Positions 9,327 to 19,856 of a stretch of DNA of 64,000 nt are shown piece after piece. Under the pieces are notes generated by a model. The model was not told the origin of the DNA and searched no databases. It was given only the letters and a program-made list of their open reading frames with translations. How positions within the stretch are numbered: position 1 is the first letter of the stretch; the number at the start of each line of letters is the position of its first letter. Source of the stretch: Streptococcus oralis (GTDB lineage Bacteria > Bacillota > Bacilli > Lactobacillales > Streptococcaceae); assembly GCF_001578935.1 (NCBI RefSeq), contig NZ_KQ969521.1, positions 1,255,561-1,319,560 on the forward strand, given 5' to 3'. Position numbers and translations under genes: made by a program.

Positions 9327-11306
9327 TTACTTAACGTGATTAGCCAATTCTTTTTGAACTTTTTCGTTTGATTCTTTTTTCTCTTTGAGCCATTTCTCAC
9401 GAGCTTGATCATATTCTTTCTTAGTGACTGGTTTATCTTGTAGTTCAATATATTTAAAGTAGATATCTGCCCCCTTATCCCCTGCTTGTGCATAGGCTGA
9501 TGTAAATGGTACAACACGAGAAATCACCGGCGCAGCACCATTAGCCATCATGGTTGGGATAAAGAGAGAACTGTCTGTTAACCAAGCCTGAGCTGCTGCG
9601 TATTTTTCATAACGAACATTGAGATTGCTTGTTTCTGCACCAGCTTCATCAACTAACTTATCATATTCTTTCAAACCAACTTGACTTGCTGCAGCATTGT
9701 TCGGGTCATCATACCCCATGTAAGTTTTTGTCTGTGTACTGTTAGTTGTTTTAAGGATATCAAGGTAGGTAGATGGATCTTCAAAGTCAGGATTCCAACC
9801 CACTGCACCAGAAAGGTCCCAATCCTCGGCAGCCGCACTTCCAGCATAGTAGGTAATATTCAGGAGTTCGTCGCTTGTCATCTGCTGAAGATCGATAATA
9901 ACATTTTCGGTTCCAAGAACATTCTCAATAGATTGTTTAAATGATTGCATCCGAGCAATGAAATTTTTAGAAGTTTGATCCATTGGAACATCCAAATGGA
10001 TTGGGAAGGTGACTCCTTCTGCTTCCAAGGCTTTTTTCGCCTTCGCAAACTCTGCTTTTGCCTTATCCGCGTCGAAGAGTCCATCCTGACCATCTGCAAA
10101 ACTAACACCTTTCCACTCATCGCCATAAGCGGTCATCTTATCTGCAACCAAGTCACCAAATGTTTTTTCGCCTGCTGAGACAAAATCAGGTTTCACAAAT
10201 AGATTTCGAACAGCACGTACAGCACCATCTTTTCCGTTAACTTGAGCTGAATAAGTTGAGCGATCTAGCGCAAAGTTCAAGGCTTGACGGAAGTCTTTGT
10301 TCAAAAGAGCCTTCTTAGTTGATGTCTTCTCAGCATCTGTCGTCTTAGATGTGTAATTGTAGTTTTGACGATCAATATTCACACCTAGACCTGCAATTCC
10401 TGAACCTGGCTGAGTATAATAGATATTATCTTTATAGTCTTCCTCTACCTTAGAATAGTTTGAACTTGTTGGGAAGAGACGCGCGTAGCTGTAAGCACCA
10501 CTTGTAAAGTTTCGCTCAAGCGATTCTTGGTCTGAACCATCATAGTAGGCAAGAGTAATCGTATCTAGATGGACATTATCCTTATCCCAATATTGTTCAT
10601 TTTTAGCAAACTCAACAGAGGATTTAGCAGTTAAGGCCTTCAATAGAAATGGACCATTATAAAGTAAGGAGGTTGGATCTGTTGATTTTGCAAAATCAGC
10701 TCCCTTTGATGTCTCAAATTCTTCGTTCAATGGCCAGAAGATAGAGTAAACCAACTTAGAGTTCCAAAATGGCTCTGCCTGATTTAACGTATATTGAAGA
10801 GTATAGTCATCAACAGCCTTAATTCCAACAGTTGAAAAATCAGCTGAAGCACCTGATAAATAATCAGACAAACCTTTCACTGAATCTTGTGCTAAATAAA
10901 GAGCCTCTGACTTTTTATCTGCCGCATGTTTTAAACCGTTTACAAAGTCTTTAGCAGTCACTTCCGCATACTCTTCCCCATCAGAAGTAAACCACTTAAC
11001 TCCTTTGCGAATCTTATATGTATAAGTCAAACCATCTTGAGAAACCGACCAGTCTTCTGCGACCGCTGGAGTTAGATTCCCATATTTATCGTTTGTGAAA
11101 AGACCATCAATTCCATTTGATGTTACCGCTTTAGTACTTTGTTTTCCTGACACAATATAGTCCAAAGTTTCTGGATCGGACGTATAAACATAGCCATAAG
11201 CTTTTGGTGCCGTTGAATCCGATGATTTTGAAGCACCGCAAGCAGCTAGTACACTAGTCGCTAATAAGGCAACTCCTGTCGCAACAAATACTCTACTTTT
11301 TTTCAT
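9327..11306 (-). CDS. amiA: Oligopeptide-binding lipoprotein AmiA
   Basis: Extracellular substrate receptor of the Ami importer (SBP_bac_5 family), 659 residues. The signal peptide ends in the lipobox LAAC with the lipidated cysteine at residue 23; the mature part begins GASKSSDST. SBP_bac_5 features include the early TSDPETLDYI segment and TYTYKIRKGVKW. First gene of amiACDEF with a good promoter at 11345-11373. Paralogues AliA/AliB are possible identities, but linkage to amiCDEF makes AmiA most likely. Confidence 0.95.
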   Translation of the reverse strand: MKKSRVFVATGVALLATSVLAACGASKSSDSTAPKAYGYVYTSDPETLDYIVSGKQSTKAVTSNGIDGLFTNDKYGNLTPAVAEDWSVSQDGLTYTYKIRKGVKWFTSDGEEYAEVTAKDFVNGLKHAADKKSEALYLAQDSVKGLSDYLSGASADFSTVGIKAVDDYTLQYTLNQAEPFWNSKLVYSIFWPLNEEFETSKGADFAKSTDPTSLLYNGPFLLKALTAKSSVEFAKNEQYWDKDNVHLDTITLAYYDGSDQESLERNFTSGAYSYARLFPTSSNYSKVEEDYKDNIYYTQPGSGIAGLGVNIDRQNYNYTSKTTDAEKTSTKKALLNKDFRQALNFALDRSTYSAQVNGKDGAVRAVRNLFVKPDFVSAGEKTFGDLVADKMTAYGDEWKGVSFADGQDGLFDADKAKAEFAKAKKALEAEGVTFPIHLDVPMDQTSKNFIARMQSFKQSIENVLGTENVIIDLQQMTSDELLNITYYAGSAAAEDWDLSGAVGWNPDFEDPSTYLDILKTTNSTQTKTYMGYDDPNNAAASQVGLKEYDKLVDEAGAETSNLNVRYEKYAAAQAWLTDSSLFIPTMMANGAAPVISRVVPFTSAYAQAGDKGADIYFKYIELQDKPVTKKEYDQAREKWLKEKKESNEKVQKELANHVK

Positions 11307-11344
11307 ATATGTAACTCCTATTTAAAAATTTAGACTTATTATAG

Positions 11345-11373
11345 ATTATATCATAAACAATCCAAAAAGTAAA
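11345..11373 (-). promoter_or_regulatory. Promoter of amiACDEF
   Basis: TTTACT (11368-11373), 17-nt spacer and TATAAT (11345-11350) on the minus strand, giving a leader of about 30 nt. The interval 11374-11560 has no gene that I can recognise. Confidence 0.75.
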
Positions 11374-11563
11374 CGAATTTTCAGAATATTTAGGCGCATT
11401 TCCTCGAAAAACTTCTATTTGTCAAAATTCTTGCCTTCTTTGTTTGTATCTGCAAGAAATACTTTCTAGTCTAACCTTCTTTAGAACGGGATTTTTACAA
11501 GCTTTTTCTCACTTCTTCAATCATCATTTGTTTTCCTAAATTGGATTTTAGAATAAGAAACTA

Positions 11564-11592
11564 TTGACGAGAAATGATTTTCAAGGTATAAT
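11564..11592 (+). promoter_or_regulatory. Promoter of tRNA-Cys
   Basis: TTGACG (11564-11569), 17-nt spacer, TATAAT (11587-11592); predicted start about 6 nt before the mature tRNA. Confidence 0.8.
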
Positions 11593-11604
11593 AATAAACG
11601 TTGA

Positions 11605-11675
11605 GGCGGTATAGCCAAGTGGTAAGGCACGGCTCTGCAAAAGCTTGATCGTCGGTTCAAATCCGTCTACCGCCT
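11605..11675 (+). tRNA. tRNA-Cys (anticodon GCA)
   Basis: Acceptor arms GGCGGTA and TACCGCC pair perfectly with discriminator U; D-arm GCCAAGTGGTAAGGC, anticodon loop CTGCAAA and TpsiC-arm loop GTTCAAATC are all present in a 71-nt gene. The outer anticodon-stem pair is a C-U mismatch. CCA is not encoded. It stands alone with its own promoter and terminator. Confidence 0.95.
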
Positions 11676-11709
11676 TTCAGTACCTGAATTAACAGGAATT
11701 AACCGAATG

Positions 11710-11736
11710 AAAGTCCGTAAAATCGGGCTTTTTTGT
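11710..11736 (+). terminator. Terminator of tRNA-Cys
   Basis: AAGTCCG-taaaat-CGGGCTT followed by a T6 run, about 35 nt after the tRNA. Confidence 0.75.
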
Positions 11737-11779
11737 TATTCCAAATAGATAGGGATAACTGTATCTACTATATAGTTTT

Positions 11780-11808
11780 ACAAAAAGCAGTGACTCAAGT
11801 CACTGCTT
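11780..11808 (-). terminator. Terminator of the CNNM/CorC gene
   Basis: AAGCAGTGACT pairs with AGTCACTGCTT; the minus-strand hairpin touches the stop codon and is followed by TTTTTGT. Confidence 0.8.
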
Positions 11809-13139
11809 TATTCTATTTCTTCTTCAGGTTCTAGTTCAGTGATTTGAACTTTTACCTTGGTAACACGTCCATTTTTCACCTTATCATTGGTCAGGACGAT
11901 CTGCTTGTTTTGACTGACTAGTTCATAACTGATTTTTTCAGTTGTTGGAATCGTACCAACACCCGTCAAATAATAACCGGCGATGGTATCCACATCATCG
12001 CTTTCTAGTTCGACACCAAAGTAGTCATTGAAGTCGTTAAGATTCATGGTTCCCTGTGCAATATAGGTGTCCTCACCGATTTGATGGACTTCGATTTCTG
12101 CCCTATCCGTCTCGTCATCGATCTCACCGACAATCTCTTCTAGAAGATCTTCCAGAGTTACCAAACCAGCCATACCCCCATATTCGTCTAGTAAGATGGC
12201 CATTTGGTTTTGGGTATTTCGAAGCTCTTTAAGGAGGTCGTCCACAAAGATGGTCTCAGGCACAAATAGTGGTGTTTGGAGGATTCGTTTCCAGACAATA
12301 TTTTCAAAGCCATCTGCATAGGCAGCGTTCAGCAAACGCTTGGTATGAATCAAACCAATCACATTGTCCTTATCACCATCGTAAACAGGGATACGTGAGA
12401 AATTTTGCTTCAAGATACTCTCAATAATCGTTTGACTGTCATCCTGAATATCTACCATAAAGGCATCTGTACGAGGCACCATTAGCTCACGAGCCATTAA
12501 TTCATCTAGAGAAAAGATTCCCTGTAGCATTTCAATCTCATCTGCATCCAGTGTTTCTTCACTATTGGTGAGCATGTACTCTATTTCATCACGTGTCATC
12601 TTTTCGTCAGCATCATCAAAGGTCATTGGGGTCACACGGCTCAACAAATTAGTTGAAGCTGATAGAAGCCAAACAAAGGGACTGACAATTTTCCCCAAAC
12701 CAATAATGACTGGTGCTGTTCGGATGGCCAAGGTATCTTTCAGATTTAGAGCGATTCTCTTGGGATAGAGTTCCCCAAAAACAATGGAAATGTAGGTCAA
12801 GAACGCTAAAGATAGAAAGCTTGCAATAGCGTAAGCTGTTTCACTATTTCCCATCCAAGAAGCAATTTCGCGTCCTAGCGTTTCTGCTAAACTGGCACCT
12901 GACAAGATGGTAATTAACGTGATACCAACTTGAATCGTTGATAAAAAGTGATTAGGATTTTCAAGTACCTTTAACAAACGAACGTAACGTTTGTCTCCCT
13001 CTTCTGCCTTTTGCTCTACTCGGGCACGGTTTAGTGACACCATCGCCATTTCAGTGGCTGAGAAAAAAGCATTTAACAGGGTCAAGATAAATAACAATAC
13101 AAACTGTAGCAACAAATTCTGACTGCTCGGGTCTTCCAT
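11808..13139 (-). CDS. CNNM/CorC (HlyC) family transporter-like membrane protein
   Basis: 443-residue protein with an N-terminal CNNM (DUF21) membrane domain of about 190 residues ([28 protein letters not shown]), a CBS pair around 210-330 and a C-terminal CorC_HlyC transporter-associated domain. Members of the family mediate or regulate magnesium or other divalent cation efflux; older databases call them haemolysins, which is not supported here. A single-gene unit with a TATAAT box and an AGGAGAAGG ribosome binding site. Confidence 0.85.
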   Translation of the reverse strand: MEDPSSQNLLLQFVLLFILTLLNAFFSATEMAMVSLNRARVEQKAEEGDKRYVRLLKVLENPNHFLSTIQVGITLITILSGASLAETLGREIASWMGNSETAYAIASFLSLAFLTYISIVFGELYPKRIALNLKDTLAIRTAPVIIGLGKIVSPFVWLLSASTNLLSRVTPMTFDDADEKMTRDEIEYMLTNSEETLDADEIEMLQGIFSLDELMARELMVPRTDAFMVDIQDDSQTIIESILKQNFSRIPVYDGDKDNVIGLIHTKRLLNAAYADGFENIVWKRILQTPLFVPETIFVDDLLKELRNTQNQMAILLDEYGGMAGLVTLEDLLEEIVGEIDDETDRAEIEVHQIGEDTYIAQGTMNLNDFNDYFGVELESDDVDTIAGYYLTGVGTIPTTEKISYELVSQNKQIVLTNDKVKNGRVTKVKVQITELEPEEEIE

Positions 13140-13213
13140 AGTCCTTCTCCTAAAATAGTATCTTGTGTTTCATTATATCATAAAATCCCTCAGGATTCAC
13201 ATTATTTTTCATT

Positions 13214-13260
13214 TAAACAACAACTCCCCTGCCTCTAGAAGACAAAGGAGCTGTTTTTTA
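13214..13260 (-). terminator. Terminator of endA
   Basis: Minus strand AACAGCTCCTTTGTC...AGGGGAGTTGTTGTTT: imperfect stem of about 10 bp with a T-rich tail. Confidence 0.6.
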
Positions 13261-13275
13261 TAGTATCTATTGTTT

Positions 13276-14100
13276 CTAATTCGTCACTGTTACTTGCCCT
13301 GTTCGGTAATCAAGCTGGATTCCCTTTTGAACATTGGGGATTAAGACATTGAATTCCAATTCGCCATCTGAAGACTTGGCTTCAATTTGTGAAGCGGATG
13401 GAACTAGGTCCTCATTTGTCGCATAGTGGAGTGTCACCCGATAACGGACTCTCTTATTTTGGTCCAAGGCTTTTCTGACCAAACTCTCATAGTAGTTCTG
13501 ACCTGTCGAATCCTCAGCCTGCGCTTGGTTGGCCCAAGCTGTCTGGACTGCAATGTTCTTGGGATTGCTAGTAGAGGCATCAAAACCATCCAAACCACCT
13601 ATCAAGGCATAGCCCAGCAGGTGTCCTCTATCAACTGCATGTGTATAGGCTCCCTTTAGATTCTTGACCTGATGCCATCCTGGTGGAGTCCAAGAGGTAG
13701 AGCCATTTCCTGTTTCCTCACGATTCTTATACTGTCGAGTGGCTTTGGATAAGATGGCATTGGCAACAGTTGGGACTGTTTCTTTTCCAATTGTCTTTGT
13801 TTTATTATCCGCATAGGGTTTACTAGAAACCTTGGCATCTAGATTGGTTTTATTGCCATTGACAATGAAGGCCCCTGCTCCATTCCACTCGAGCCCCCCC
13901 TTGATTTGATTTTTGATTGACTCAGTTAAGACACTTTCAGCTAGCTCCTGACTGGGAGCTTCTGAAGCTTGTTTTTTCTGACTAACCTTGGTTCTAGGGG
14001 TGTTTGGTGCTGACTGCATCTGCTTGATGTAGTAGCTTCCAGCAGCCAAGAGTAAGAATAGAAGTAACCCTATCAAAGTCTGTCTTGTTTTTTTGTCCAT
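13276..14100 (-). CDS. endA: Membrane-anchored DNA-entry nuclease EndA
   Basis: Non-specific nuclease that degrades one strand of incoming DNA during transformation. The 274-residue protein has an uncleaved N-terminal anchor (residues 8-24) and a beta-beta-alpha metal nuclease domain with DRGH at 157-160, so the catalytic His is H160, and metal-site Asn at N182 and N191, matching pneumococcal EndA numbering. It follows epuA by 40 nt and ends the murA-epuA-endA cluster. It suggests the organism is naturally transformable. Confidence 0.95.
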   Translation of the reverse strand: MDKKTRQTLIGLLLFLLLAAGSYYIKQMQSAPNTPRTKVSQKKQASEAPSQELAESVLTESIKNQIKGGLEWNGAGAFIVNGNKTNLDAKVSSKPYADNKTKTIGKETVPTVANAILSKATRQYKNREETGNGSTSWTPPGWHQVKNLKGAYTHAVDRGHLLGYALIGGLDGFDASTSNPKNIAVQTAWANQAQAEDSTGQNYYESLVRKALDQNKRVRYRVTLHYATNEDLVPSASQIEAKSSDGELEFNVLIPNVQKGIQLDYRTGQVTVTN

Positions 14101-14140
14101 TTTTCTCCTTATTTCTTTTGAAAAAGACTGGTCTCCCAGT

Positions 14141-14338
14141 CTAATTTCCTGTAAATTTGCTAATCAATTCCTGCCACTTTGCTGGAGACAAGATTGCCCA
14201 TGGATCCTGTCCCTTTCCTAGGATACCATAGCCAACCATCAAGCCGATTCCTAAAGCAAGGAAACCTATCAAGAGAACAATAAAAATCAACAGTAAACGA
14301 CGGAGTACATAGCGTAAGTTTTTATTCTTCTTCATCAT
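14141..14338 (-). CDS. epuA: EpuA-like small membrane protein (annotated as RNA polymerase beta-associated)
   Basis: 65-residue protein with a basic N-terminus ([14 protein letters not shown]), one membrane helix (about 14-36) and a short outer tail. It matches the streptococcal family found between murA and endA. The label 'DNA-directed RNA polymerase subunit beta' used for the family has little support in the sequence. It overlaps the murA 3' end by 17 nt. The role is unknown. Confidence 0.75.
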   Translation of the reverse strand: MMKKNKNLRYVLRRLLLIFIVLLIGFLALGIGLMVGYGILGKGQDPWAILSPAKWQELISKFTGN

Positions 14339-15605
14339 TTGCCTCGATTCGCTGAATCTTCGCTCCTAGCTGAGCCAATTTCTCATGGAAACGGTAGTAA
14401 CCTCTATCAAGGTGGACTAACTTACCAACAACTGTTTCTCCCTGCGCCACCAGACCTGTCAAAATCAAAGCAGCACTAGCGCGAAGGTCCGTTGATAGAA
14501 CTTCTGCCCCCTGTAAAGCCTGCCCCCCAACAATACGAGCTGTGTCACGGATAATCTCTGAATGCAAGCCCATACGGCGCATTTCCTCCAGATGTTGGAA
14601 ACGATTCTCGAACACTGTTTCCACCATGGTGGATTCCCCTTTTACGACAGTCATTAAGGCTGTAAATTGTGCCTGCATATCTGTTGGGAATCCTGGATGT
14701 GGTAAGGTTTTTACATGAACAGCCTTGAGATTTTCAAGTTGAGAACGAACACGGATACCTTCTGACTCCTCTGTCACTTCAACACCCATCTCAAGTAGTT
14801 TTGAAATCAAGGGACGATTGTGCTCCCAAACAGCATCTTTAATCAAGACATCACCACCAGTCATGGCAGCAGCCACCATAAAAGTTCCAGCTTCGATACG
14901 GTCTTGAACCACATTGTGAGTCGTACCGTGAAGTTTCTCCACACCAGTAATGGTAATGGTCTCTGTACCAGCTCCCTTAACCTTGGCTCCCATTTCATTG
15001 AGGAGAATAGCTAGGTCCACAATCTCAGGCTCACGCGCAGCATTTTCAATCACTGTCACCCCATCAGCCAGCGTCGCTGCCATCATCAAGTTCTGCGTTG
15101 CACCAACACTTGGGAAGTCCATGTAGATATGAGCCCCATGTAAGCGATCAGCCTTGGCTTCGATGTAACCCGCCGTCTGACTAATCTCAGCCCCCATAGC
15201 TTCCAGACCTTTCAAATGAAGATCAATAGGGCGGCTACCAATCGTACAACCACCTGGCATGGACACCTTGGCATGGCCTACACGGGCAAGGATTGGTCCC
15301 AAGACAACGATGGATGCTCGCATCTTGCTGACATACTTGTATGGAGCTTCCTCCGTGATATCACCAGTCGCATCGACCTCGACAACATGAGCTTCCTCAT
15401 CAAAGTCCACCTTGGCATTCAAACCCCGAACCACTTGATTCATGGTGAACACATCTGACAAGATTGGGACATTTTGTAAGACTGTCTTACCCTTGCTTGC
15501 TAGAATAGTCGCTGCCAACAAGGGTAAGACTGCATTCTTTGCTCCCTCGATCGTCACACTCCCGACCAGACGATTATCTCCGCCTTGAACCACAATTTTT
15601 TCCAT
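14322..15605 (-). CDS. murA: UDP-N-acetylglucosamine 1-carboxyvinyltransferase MurA
   Basis: First committed step of peptidoglycan synthesis, transfer of enolpyruvate from PEP to UDP-GlcNAc. The 427-residue protein has [10 protein letters not shown] near residue 21 with the conserved Lys-Asn pair and the catalytic cysteine C120 in [13 protein letters not shown], the residue alkylated by fosfomycin. Low-GC bacteria usually have two paralogues; which one this is (murA1/murZ naming varies) I infer only from its epuA-endA neighbours. It lies 23 nt after the DUF1146 gene and is probably transcribed from that gene's promoter. Confidence 0.95.
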   Translation of the reverse strand: MEKIVVQGGDNRLVGSVTIEGAKNAVLPLLAATILASKGKTVLQNVPILSDVFTMNQVVRGLNAKVDFDEEAHVVEVDATGDITEEAPYKYVSKMRASIVVLGPILARVGHAKVSMPGGCTIGSRPIDLHLKGLEAMGAEISQTAGYIEAKADRLHGAHIYMDFPSVGATQNLMMAATLADGVTVIENAAREPEIVDLAILLNEMGAKVKGAGTETITITGVEKLHGTTHNVVQDRIEAGTFMVAAAMTGGDVLIKDAVWEHNRPLISKLLEMGVEVTEESEGIRVRSQLENLKAVHVKTLPHPGFPTDMQAQFTALMTVVKGESTMVETVFENRFQHLEEMRRMGLHSEIIRDTARIVGGQALQGAEVLSTDLRASAALILTGLVAQGETVVGKLVHLDRGYYRFHEKLAQLGAKIQRIEANDEEE

Positions 15606-15628
15606 AGTTGTTTCCTTTACTTTTGATT

Positions 15629-15859
15629 TTATAACAGTCCTCTAAGCGCTTCTTGCCACAGTTGGTACAAACTGATAAAGAATGAACTCAAGATGTAGCC
15701 CATCACAATACTAAAGAAGCCGACCAACAAACGAACCTTTTTTGTGTTAGTAGCGTTCACTTTTAAAACCTTTTCCCATCTAACAAGATCCTTCAAAAGG
15801 TAAAAACTCAAATAAATAAAGAGTATATGACTGCTTAGAGTGAATAATAATTGAACCAT
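15629..15859 (-). CDS. DUF1146 (YwzB-like) small membrane protein
   Basis: 76 residues with two membrane helices and the family core [14 protein letters not shown]. In Firmicutes DUF1146 genes typically precede murA, as here. No biochemical role is known. The ATG lies 6 nt after an extended -10 box (TATAAT at 15866-15871), so the mRNA is predicted to be leaderless; no ribosome binding site is seen. Confidence 0.8.
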   Translation of the reverse strand: MVQLLFTLSSHILFIYLSFYLLKDLVRWEKVLKVNATNTKKVRLLVGFFSIVMGYILSSFFISLYQLWQEALRGLL

Positions 15860-15865
15860 TTGACT

Positions 15866-15873
15866 ATTATACC
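15866..15873 (-). promoter_or_regulatory. Extended -10 promoter, leaderless DUF1146-murA transcript
   Basis: TGGTATAAT on the minus strand, then AGTCAA, then the ATG: +1 falls on the A of the start codon. The -35 region is weak. Confidence 0.6.
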
Positions 15874-15914
15874 ATCTTATCCGCTTGCGCGCTAGTTTTC
15901 AATTTTTCTACAAA

Positions 15915-16952
15915 TTAGGGATTGTTTTTAAGGTAATCAATCGCATCCTGCAAGGTCTTAACGGGAACGATTTTCATCTCTGTTTTGATCGTTTTAGCAG
16001 CTTCTAGGGCTGTTTCATAGTTGCTTTTCGCATTAGGATCTGCTTTTTTTGCTTCCTCGGTGACTGGATTGTCAGGAGCAAAAAAGATGTTGGCTCCCTG
16101 ACGAGAGGCTGCAACCACTTTTTTATCAATTCCACCGATGTCGCCAACATTTCCATCGCGATCAATAGTTCCCGTTCCCGCAACGATGCGGCCATTACGA
16201 AGACTTGGATCAGCTATCTGGGTGTAAATAGCTAGGCTAAACATGAGACCGGCGCTTGGCCCCCCGATACCTGCTGTTGAAAAACGAATCGGAACATCAC
16301 TGGTCACTTCTGTACGATCAATCAGACCAATCCCAATCCCGTTTTTTCCGTTTTCGAGAGTGATAATTTTACCTTCTGCAGACTTGACTTTTCCATCTTC
16401 TTCATAGGTTACCTTGACCGTATCTCCTAATTGTTGAGAATTAACATAGTCGACCAAGTCTTTTGAACTGTCAAACGTTTTATCATTAACAGCCGTCACG
16501 GTATCTGCAATGTTCAGAATGCCCTTAAAAGTTGAATTGTCCGTCACGGTCAAGACATAGACACCCAGGTACTTGAGTTCGATATCCTTTCCAGCCGTCT
16601 TCAGTCCTTGATACTTGGCCATGTTTTGGGATGTTTGCATGTAGAACTGATTGATCCGCATAAACTCTGCATCCGTAGAGCCACCCGTAGTCTCCTGGGC
16701 ACTTCTAATGTCCGTAAAAGGTGTTAACCAAGCATAGACAAGATGTGATAGGGTTGCGTGTCGAATACCGACTGTTACAAACTGGTAAGCTCCTGCTTCT
16801 GTATCTTCTGTTTCATTGACTTTTAAAACTTGACGAATATCTTCCGCTCCACCTGGAACTTCTATGTAGTAGGGTAAAGGTACTACAAAGGCTAAAAAAG
16901 TCACTACTAGTGCTAGGATGACATATAAGGGCCATCTAGTTTTCTTCTTCAT
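15915..16952 (-). CDS. sepM: PDZ/Lon-type membrane protease (SepM-like)
   Basis: 345 residues: an N-terminal membrane helix (about 9-28), a PDZ domain around 125-190 and a C-terminal Lon protease domain. The Ser-Lys dyad is visible as the Ser in GGPSAGLMF and the Lys in [10 protein letters not shown]. In S. mutans SepM trims the competence-stimulating peptide at the cell surface; in this group the substrate is not known, so that role is inference. Overlaps the coaD 3' end by 17 nt in the rsmD-coaD-sepM operon. Confidence 0.88.
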   Translation of the reverse strand: MKKKTRWPLYVILALVVTFLAFVVPLPYYIEVPGGAEDIRQVLKVNETEDTEAGAYQFVTVGIRHATLSHLVYAWLTPFTDIRSAQETTGGSTDAEFMRINQFYMQTSQNMAKYQGLKTAGKDIELKYLGVYVLTVTDNSTFKGILNIADTVTAVNDKTFDSSKDLVDYVNSQQLGDTVKVTYEEDGKVKSAEGKIITLENGKNGIGIGLIDRTEVTSDVPIRFSTAGIGGPSAGLMFSLAIYTQIADPSLRNGRIVAGTGTIDRDGNVGDIGGIDKKVVAASRQGANIFFAPDNPVTEEAKKADPNAKSNYETALEAAKTIKTEMKIVPVKTLQDAIDYLKNNP

Positions 16953-17424
16953 GTTCTAATTCCTCCACAACACTGTTTGGTACATATTGCTGAATCTCCT
17001 GACCAAACTTCAGAAGTTCTCTCATGGCTGAAGAGCTAATATAAAGATGCTCTGGGCGACTATATAGGTAAATGGTTTCGATTTCTGGAGCCAGTTGATG
17101 ATTGTAATAATCAAAGCTAGACTCATATTGCAAGTCGGTGGCATTCCGCAAGCCACGGACAAGGGTTTTAGCACCCAGTCTTCTTGCAGCATCGACGACT
17201 AGTTGGTCATGAGAAGCTAGGACCTCTACATTATCTAAATGCGCCACAGCTTTTTCGACTGCCCGTTTGCGATTTTCAACAGGGAGAAAGCCTTGTTTGT
17301 GAGGATTGTAGAAGACCCCGACATAGAGCTTATCAAAGAGTTTGCTGGCACGTTCAATGATATCCAGATGTCCATTTGTCATCGGATCAAATGATCCTGT
17401 AAATAATCCAATTTTATCTGACAT
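16936..17424 (-). CDS. coaD: Phosphopantetheine adenylyltransferase CoaD
   Basis: Transfers AMP to 4'-phosphopantetheine, the penultimate step of coenzyme A synthesis. The 162-residue protein has the nucleotidyltransferase [15 protein letters not shown] motif with His-18 and the C-terminal [10 protein letters not shown] motif. It overlaps rsmD by 11 nt upstream and sepM by 17 nt downstream, so the three are translationally linked. Confidence 0.95.
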   Translation of the reverse strand: MSDKIGLFTGSFDPMTNGHLDIIERASKLFDKLYVGVFYNPHKQGFLPVENRKRAVEKAVAHLDNVEVLASHDQLVVDAARRLGAKTLVRGLRNATDLQYESSFDYYNHQLAPEIETIYLYSRPEHLYISSSAMRELLKFGQEIQQYVPNSVVEELEHEEEN

Positions 17425-17953
17425 AGACCGTCACCTTACTAATCCCATATATTTTTTCCTTCCAAATGCCTAAGCAGGCGATTTCTTCTGGGAGTTCTAC
17501 AGACTTATCGGTTTCACAGACAACCATGACCTCTTCGGAGAAAAGGTTTCTTTCTGCCATTTTTTCGATATCTGCAACGATTTGTTCCTTGGCATAGGGA
17601 GGGTCTAAAAAGACCAGGTCAAAGGGACCATTCACTTGCTCCAAGGCCCGTTCAGCCTCCATCTTTAAGAGCTGAAATTTGGAAACTTCCTTGGTCATCT
17701 GGATATTTTCAGCCACAATTGCCTGAGCCTTACGGTCTCGCTCCACCAAAACAGCGCTAGCCATACCACGCGATACTGCTTCGATAGATAAACCACCACT
17801 ACCTGCATAAAGATCCAAGACCCGCCCCCCTTCAAAGTAGGGACCAATCATGTTAAAAATAGCTCCACGCACCTTATCCGATGTCGGCCTCGTCGTCTTG
17901 CCTTCTAGCGTCTTGAGGGGGCGCCCTCCGTAGATTCCTGATACGATTTTCAT
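17414..17953 (-). CDS. rsmD: 16S rRNA (guanine-966-N2) methyltransferase RsmD
   Basis: SAM-dependent modification of G966 in 16S rRNA. The 179-residue Rossmann-fold protein starts [19 protein letters not shown], has the SAM motif [14 protein letters not shown] and the catalytic DPPY. It heads the rsmD-coaD-sepM operon. The start has no ribosome binding site: TATAAT at 17961-17966 is only 7 nt before the ATG, so a leaderless mRNA is predicted. Confidence 0.93.
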   Translation of the reverse strand: MKIVSGIYGGRPLKTLEGKTTRPTSDKVRGAIFNMIGPYFEGGRVLDLYAGSGGLSIEAVSRGMASAVLVERDRKAQAIVAENIQMTKEVSKFQLLKMEAERALEQVNGPFDLVFLDPPYAKEQIVADIEKMAERNLFSEEVMVVCETDKSVELPEEIACLGIWKEKIYGISKVTVYVR

Positions 17954-17960
17954 ACCGTTT

Positions 17961-17968
17961 ATTATACC
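17961..17968 (-). promoter_or_regulatory. Extended -10 promoter, leaderless rsmD operon
   Basis: TGGTATAAT followed by AAACGGT and the ATG on the minus strand; predicted +1 coincides with the start codon. Confidence 0.6.
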
Positions 17969-17984
17969 AAATTACAGGAAAAAG

Positions 17985-18011
17985 AGAAAGAAAACCGAAC
18001 CTTGCGGTTCG
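17985..18011 (-). terminator. Terminator of asnA
   Basis: CGAACC-gcaa-GGTTCG followed by GTTTTCTTT on the minus strand. Confidence 0.8.
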
Positions 18012-18016
18012 ATTCT

Positions 18017-19009
18017 CTACAAGATATTCTCATATGTATCGCGAACTTCTTGAGGCCAGACACTGGTCTGAACCTCTCCGATGTGTTTCTTACGAAGAAG
18101 GAACATGGCCATCCGAGATTGTCCAATTCCTCCACCGATTGTCAATGGGAATAAGCCATTCAACAAAGCCTTGTGCCATTCCAATTCCAAGCGGTCTTCA
18201 TCGCCGGTGATTTCTACCTGACGACGAAGGGTTTCTTCATCTACACGAATCCCCATAGAAGACAACTCAAAGGCTCCACCTAGAGACTCATTCCAAACAA
18301 GAATATCGCCATTAAGACCCTTGTAGCCATTTTCAGACTCACTTGTCCAGTCATCGTAGTCTGGTGCGCGGCCATCGTGCGGTTTCCCGTCAGGCAACTC
18401 GCCACCAATACCAATCAAGAAGACTGCACCAAACTCTTTACAGATCGCATTTTCACGCTCTTTCGGTGTTAGGTCTGGATAGCGTTCCACCAATTCTTCC
18501 GTATGGATAAAGGTGATTTGTTTTGGCAAGATAGATTCAATATCATAGCGGGCTTCTACTGCTAGCTCTGTCAGACGAATGGCCTTGTAAATCTTCTCAA
18601 CAGTTTCTTTGAGATAGGCGATATTGCGTTGACCATTTGGGATAACCTTCTCCCAGTCCCACTGGTCCACATAAACTGAATGGGTCGCGTCAAGCGAATC
18701 TTCGTCCGGACGAAGGGCTTTCATGTGAACAAACAGACCTTCACCCTCACCGAAACCAAAACGAGCTAAGGTGTGGCGTTTCCATTTGGCTAGTGAGTGA
18801 ACGACTTCATAAGTTTCATCTGGAATCTGCAAGACCTTTACGGATACTGGATGTTCGACACCGGACAGGTTGTCCTGCATCCCATCCCCGACCTTGCTCA
18901 AGATGGGACCTTGAACTTCAACAACTTCTAACTTATCTTTCAAATACTGGGTAAAAGTGTTCTTCACAAAGGAAATTTCTTCTTGTTGATGAATAAAACT
19001 TTTCTTCAT
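18017..19009 (-). CDS. asnA: Aspartate-ammonia ligase AsnA
   Basis: Ammonia-dependent asparagine synthetase, 330 residues as in the family. Class II tRNA-synthetase-like fold: visible features are [26 protein letters not shown] and the C-terminal [14 protein letters not shown] motif 3 with the ATP-contacting Arg. Single-gene unit with an upstream TATAAT box (19039-19044), a GAGGAG ribosome binding site and a terminator. No T-box is present upstream. Confidence 0.95.
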   Translation of the reverse strand: MKKSFIHQQEEISFVKNTFTQYLKDKLEVVEVQGPILSKVGDGMQDNLSGVEHPVSVKVLQIPDETYEVVHSLAKWKRHTLARFGFGEGEGLFVHMKALRPDEDSLDATHSVYVDQWDWEKVIPNGQRNIAYLKETVEKIYKAIRLTELAVEARYDIESILPKQITFIHTEELVERYPDLTPKERENAICKEFGAVFLIGIGGELPDGKPHDGRAPDYDDWTSESENGYKGLNGDILVWNESLGGAFELSSMGIRVDEETLRRQVEITGDEDRLELEWHKALLNGLFPLTIGGGIGQSRMAMFLLRKKHIGEVQTSVWPQEVRDTYENIL

Positions 19010-19078
19010 AAACGGCTCCTCAAAAATTAGTTAAAAGCATTATACACCTATTTCCAAGAAAAGAAAAGAGTAAATAAG

Positions 19079-19110
19079 AAAAAGTCAGTGCTCTTTTGAA
19101 CACTGACTCT
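19079..19110 (-). terminator. Terminator of the BI-1 gene
   Basis: AGTCAGTG and CACTGACT stem with TTTTTCT tail on the minus strand. Confidence 0.8.
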
Positions 19111-19118
19111 GTCATTCA

Positions 19119-19802
19119 TTAATCGTTTCGACCAAAGATACGTAAGATGCTAAGGAAGAGGTTGATAAAGTCTAGATAGATGCTGAGAGCCATTGAGATG
19201 ACCCAGCCTGTCGCTACTTGTCCTCGTGACTGCTCATAAACATAGCGAATCTTTTGGTTGTCCCATGCAATCAAACCCGAGAAGACCAAAACCATGGCAA
19301 TACTAATCATGTAGTCAAAGAAACCGCTAGCCAAGAAAATATTCACGACCATGGCGATGATGAGGCCGACAAGTGCCGCCATCAGAGCTCGTCCCATTCC
19401 ACTCAAATCTTTCTTAGTGAAAATCCCGATTGCCGCCATGACAAAGAAGAGAAGGGCGCTGGATACAAAGGCTGATAAGACGGTCCCAGGTGTATAGAAG
19501 GCTACGACAAAACTAAGCGTAAAGCCATTTAAAACAGAATAAACTAAAAATACTGGCAAAGCTGCTGGGCTATTTTTGGCAGCCATGCTACTTGCAACAA
19601 AGACCAGAGCAAGTTCTGCAAAAGTTGCAATCATCAACCAGAGACGGCCATGCATTAAAAAGTAGACCAATTGGGACTGAAAGACTGTCAACATCAAAGC
19701 TGACACGAGAGCCGATAGACCAATCCCAAGTCCCACAAAAGCATAAACCTTAGCGTAAAATTGATTGAGACCTGAACGTTCTTGAATAATCGTTTGATTC
19801 AT
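19119..19802 (-). CDS. Bax inhibitor-1 (YccA/YetJ) family membrane protein
   Basis: 227 residues with seven predicted membrane helices and a short basic N-terminus. The C-terminal segment with FSGLIAWDNQKIRYVYEQ and SIYLDFINLFLSILRIFG is the BI-1/LFG signature (Asp in the pore and the NLFL...LRIF end). Bacterial relatives such as YetJ are pH-sensitive calcium leak channels; that activity is inferred only. Single gene with an AAAGGAG ribosome binding site. Confidence 0.88.
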   Translation of the reverse strand: MNQTIIQERSGLNQFYAKVYAFVGLGIGLSALVSALMLTVFQSQLVYFLMHGRLWLMIATFAELALVFVASSMAAKNSPAALPVFLVYSVLNGFTLSFVVAFYTPGTVLSAFVSSALLFFVMAAIGIFTKKDLSGMGRALMAALVGLIIAMVVNIFLASGFFDYMISIAMVLVFSGLIAWDNQKIRYVYEQSRGQVATGWVISMALSIYLDFINLFLSILRIFGRND

Positions 19803-19856
19803 TCTAATTCTCCTTTTTCTATAAATATGTCTTGATTATAACAAAGATTTTATAAA

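Noticed and set aside
11420..11460. TTCTTGC / GCAAGAA inverted repeat between amiA and tRNA-Cys
   Set aside because: Only 7 bp with a 17-nt loop and no T tract; no promoter or gene fits it.
11808..13139. Haemolysin
   Set aside because: The CNNM-CBS-CorC architecture points to a divalent cation transporter; the haemolysin name is a legacy label.
19010..19060. T-box before asnA, or T-box as the trmL leader
   Set aside because: Neither region has the T-box sequence or an antiterminator; asnA has a short leader only.
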